A DNA stretch of 64,000 bases from Mucilaginibacter oryzae (GTDB lineage Bacteria; Bacteroidota; Bacteroidia; Sphingobacteriales; Sphingobacteriaceae). The DNA lies in contig NZ_QGHA01000002.1 in NCBI RefSeq assembly GCF_003148845.1, positions 604,974 to 668,973 on the forward strand, written 5' to 3'. Position numbers and translations under genes: made by a program. The notes under the pieces were generated by a model, which was given only the letters and a program-made list of their open reading frames with translations, was not told where the DNA came from and searched no databases. Positions 61,923 through 64,000 of the stretch are shown in pieces. Numbering within the stretch: position 1 is the first letter of the stretch; every line of letters starts with the position of its first letter.

Positions 61923-63026
61923 ATGAACTATTTATTAAAAAAACATGGCCTGGGATGCATGGCAGCCGCATTATTGTTGATCAGTTTAAACTCATGCAAC
62001 TCTGATGATCATTCCGAACAGGCAAGGCAGCCCTATACACTGTCTGATTCGCTAAAGCGTACATTGGTTATCGATACCGTCAAAATCCGCAATATCAGTT
62101 ATGCCATAAAGTTTAACGGGGTTGTTGATTTTAATACCGATAAGGTATCCAACATCTTCCCGCTGGTAAGCGGCGTAGTACAAAATATCCATGCTATGCC
62201 GGGCGATTTTGTTAAAGCCGGTGAAGTGCTTGGCATGGTAAAAAGCAGCGAAATGGCCAACTATTCTTCTTCGCTAAGTTCATCAGAGGCCGCTGTACGC
62301 CTGGCTAAAAAACAATTGGAGCAGCAGCAGGACCTCTACAAAAGCGGTATGGCATCCAAATTAGATATTACCACTGCCGAGGTTAATTATGAACAGGCCG
62401 TAGCCGCAAAAACGGCCGCGCAGCGCGTGCTGATGGTTAACGGTAATAATACCAGTGGTGATTATTTTATCAAATCGCCCATTGACGGTTTCCTGGTACA
62501 GAAAAACGTAACCAACGGTATGGCTATCCGTCCCGATAACTCGGCTCCTATGTTTACGGTATCAAATCTTAAAAATGTATGGGTTGAAGCTAACGTATAT
62601 GAGGAAAATGTAAGCAAAGTTCATGAAGGCGACGATGCCGATATCTCGACGATATCGTATCCTGATAAGATTTTTAAGGGGAAGGTGAACAGGCTGATGA
62701 ACGTGATTGATCCCAATACCAAAGTAATGAAGATGAGGGTGATTATTGATAACCCCGACTTTATGCTAAAACCGCAGATGTTTGCTACGGTAACTATTAA
62801 CAATACCGAAAATGACAAGGCAATTTCGGTGGCCAGCAGCGCGCTCATCTTTGATCATAGCCAATATTATGTTGTTGTTTTAAAAGGAGATAAAAATGTG
62901 GAGCTGCGCCAGGTTGAGGTTATCAGCACCAACGGAAAAACGGCATTCATCAAAAGCGGTGTTAATGTTGGCGAAAGGGTAATTGCCTCGAAGGCAATAC
63001 TGGTGTACGGATCATTAAACAGTTAA
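61923..63026 (+). CDS. CzcB/CusB-like periplasmic adaptor lipoprotein
   Basis: The 367-residue adaptor has a signal with lipobox (LNSC, about residue 25). The barrel start is at YAIKFNGVVDFNTDKV, a lipoyl half-motif at VVQNIHAMPGDFVKAGEVLGMV, a short helical hairpin (about 110-155) and the second half-motif at IKSPIDGFLVQKNVTNGMAI. A C-terminal barrel (VWVEANVYEENVSKV, VVVLKGDKNVELRQVEV) follows. The short hairpin fits metal-efflux adaptors rather than drug adaptors. It links the RND pump downstream to the CzcC-like protein. Confidence 0.93.
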   Translation: MNYLLKKHGLGCMAAALLLISLNSCNSDDHSEQARQPYTLSDSLKRTLVIDTVKIRNISYAIKFNGVVDFNTDKVSNIFPLVSGVVQNIHAMPGDFVKAGEVLGMVKSSEMANYSSSLSSSEAAVRLAKKQLEQQQDLYKSGMASKLDITTAEVNYEQAVAAKTAAQRVLMVNGNNTSGDYFIKSPIDGFLVQKNVTNGMAIRPDNSAPMFTVSNLKNVWVEANVYEENVSKVHEGDDADISTISYPDKIFKGKVNRLMNVIDPNTKVMKMRVIIDNPDFMLKPQMFATVTINNTENDKAISVASSALIFDHSQYYVVVLKGDKNVELRQVEVISTNGKTAFIKSGVNVGERVIASKAILVYGSLNS

Positions 63027-63045
63027 CTACCAATTATTTCCTAAA

Positions 63046-64000
63046 ATGACTAAGCTCCTTAAACGGATCATAGGGTTCTCGTTAAAAAACAGGATTCTCA
63101 TATTATTTCTTGCTCTTGTACTTGTTGTTGCAGGCATTATCACCTTTGTTCAAATGCCTATTGAGGCATTTCCTGATGTTACCAATACCGAAATAGACAT
63201 TATTACACAATGGCCCGGACAGAGTGCCGAGGAAGTGGAAAAACTGGTAACCATCCCCATTGAGATAGCACTGAACCCGGTGCAGAAAAAAGTAAGCCTG
63301 CGCTCAACTTCCATTTTTGGATTAAGCTACGTGAAGGTGATTTTTGATGATGGTATCAAAGATCCGGAAGCAAGGCAACAGGTGATGTACCTGCTTAATA
63401 ATGCTAACTTACCCGCGGGGATAACACCTTCTGTGCAGCCGCCGGTAGGGCCAACCGGCGAGATTTTCAGGTATACGCTCCGGAGTTCGGTTCGTGATGT
63501 AAGGGAACTTAAAACAATCCAGGATTGGCTGATTGACAGGCGGCTACGATCTATCCCCGGTATTGGTGATATTAACAGTTTTGGCGGAAAAACCAAGACT
63601 TATGAAATTACCGTCGACCCGGAAAAGCTGGCTACGCTGAATATTACGCCTTTAGATGTTTTTACTGCCGTTCAGAAAACCAATATCAACGTTGGCGGCG
63701 ATATGATTATTCAAAACAACCAGGCCTTTGCCGTAAGGGGGTTGGGGTTACTTAATGATATCAACGAGATCCGCAATATTATCGTAAGCAACAATAATGG
63801 TGTTCCGGTGCTGGTGAAGGATGTTGCACATGTTGAAATTTCAAATTTACCGAGATTGGGATGGGTAGGCCGAAGCGACGCCGTTATTAAAAACGGTAAA
63901 CGTACCGTAACCGATGATGCTGATGCCGTTGAGGCGATTATTGTGATGCGCAAAGGCGAAAACCCGACACAGGTGGTTAACGCGCTTAAAGCCGAAGTTG
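63046..64000 (+). CDS. CzcA/CusA-type heavy-metal RND pump (3' partial)
   Basis: The gene runs off the window after 318 codons. It starts with a membrane segment (RILILFLALVLVVAGIITF) and the family pattern IEAFPDVTNTEIDI, WPGQSAEEVEKLVTIPIE, and FGLSYVKVIFDDG, all typical of HME-RND pumps. The start follows the adaptor gene by 20 bases and completes an outer-membrane/adaptor/pump order. The metal-binding Met or Glu/His residues and the proton-relay span lie beyond the window, so copper/silver or zinc/cobalt preference cannot be decided. It lacks a stop codon inside the window. Confidence 0.93.
   Translation, partial: MTKLLKRIIGFSLKNRILILFLALVLVVAGIITFVQMPIEAFPDVTNTEIDIITQWPGQSAEEVEKLVTIPIEIALNPVQKKVSLRSTSIFGLSYVKVIFDDGIKDPEARQQVMYLLNNANLPAGITPSVQPPVGPTGEIFRYTLRSSVRDVRELKTIQDWLIDRRLRSIPGIGDINSFGGKTKTYEITVDPEKLATLNITPLDVFTAVQKTNINVGGDMIIQNNQAFAVRGLGLLNDINEIRNIIVSNNNGVPVLVKDVAHVEISNLPRLGWVGRSDAVIKNGKRTVTDDADAVEAIIVMRKGENPTQVVNALKAEV

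Overview
The window reads as a chromosomal segment of a Bacteroidota bacterium, most likely Sphingobacteriaceae (Mucilaginibacter/Pedobacter-like). The signs are two large hybrid two-component sensors (one with a doubled 7-bladed propeller and Y_Y_Y domain, one ending in an AraC helix-turn-helix), DUF1080 and GMC/Gfo-Idh-MocA sugar oxidation genes, weak Shine-Dalgarno sites, AT-rich intergenic DNA, and dispersed palindromes of the CGTCATTGCGAGG..GAAGCAATC type. I see no tRNA, rRNA, CRISPR array, transposase, integrase or phage gene. Species assignment is inference.

Region 1 (1-14300) is an oxidoreductive sugar-catabolism locus. It has two tandem GMC dehydrogenases (the first cut by the window edge), a Tat-exported Gfo/Idh/MocA protein, a gluconate-2-dehydrogenase subunit-3-like protein, a second Gfo/Idh/MocA enzyme, three TIM-barrel isomerase/epimerase-like proteins, two MFS permeases, a monoheme c-type cytochrome lipoprotein and a DUF1080 (3-keto-glycoside hydrolase family) protein. 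Together they suggest oxidation of a glycoside to a 3-keto sugar, cleavage, then isomerisation, reduction and uptake.

Region 2 (14300-19560) holds a giant hybrid histidine kinase with two receiver domains and no DNA-binding domain, and a NIPSNAP-family exported protein.

Region 3 (19590-28520) is a MacAB/TolC-like ABC efflux operon (adaptor, outer-membrane factor, ATPase, two permeases) ending in an NtrC-type activator and its kinase. A near-consensus sigma-54 promoter (GG-N10-GC) lies directly in front of it, which fits autoregulation.

Region 4 (28600-43600) starts with a lone Tat-signal glycoside hydrolase and an ABC exporter plus glycosyltransferase. A convergent five-gene overlapping operon follows (methyltransferase, amidohydrolase, polysaccharide deacetylase, GNAT, glycosyltransferase). 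Divergent from that operon are three radical-SAM proteins (two with B12-type N-termini) and a second methyltransferase. This is the best candidate for an undescribed biosynthetic system in the window.

Region 5 (43600-58350) holds a second hybrid sensor with an AraC output, an orphan lipoprotein, a TetR-RND tripartite pump operon on the minus strand, a divergent SDR-like protein lacking the catalytic Tyr/Lys, an AraC regulator, and a class III aminotransferase.

Region 6 (58400-64000) has an OmpR/HisKA two-component system followed by a CzcCBA/Cus-type RND efflux operon, truncated by the window end. Four CTAAT-type repeats at exact 11-nt spacing sit just upstream of a Bacteroidota -7 box, a likely binding array for that response regulator.
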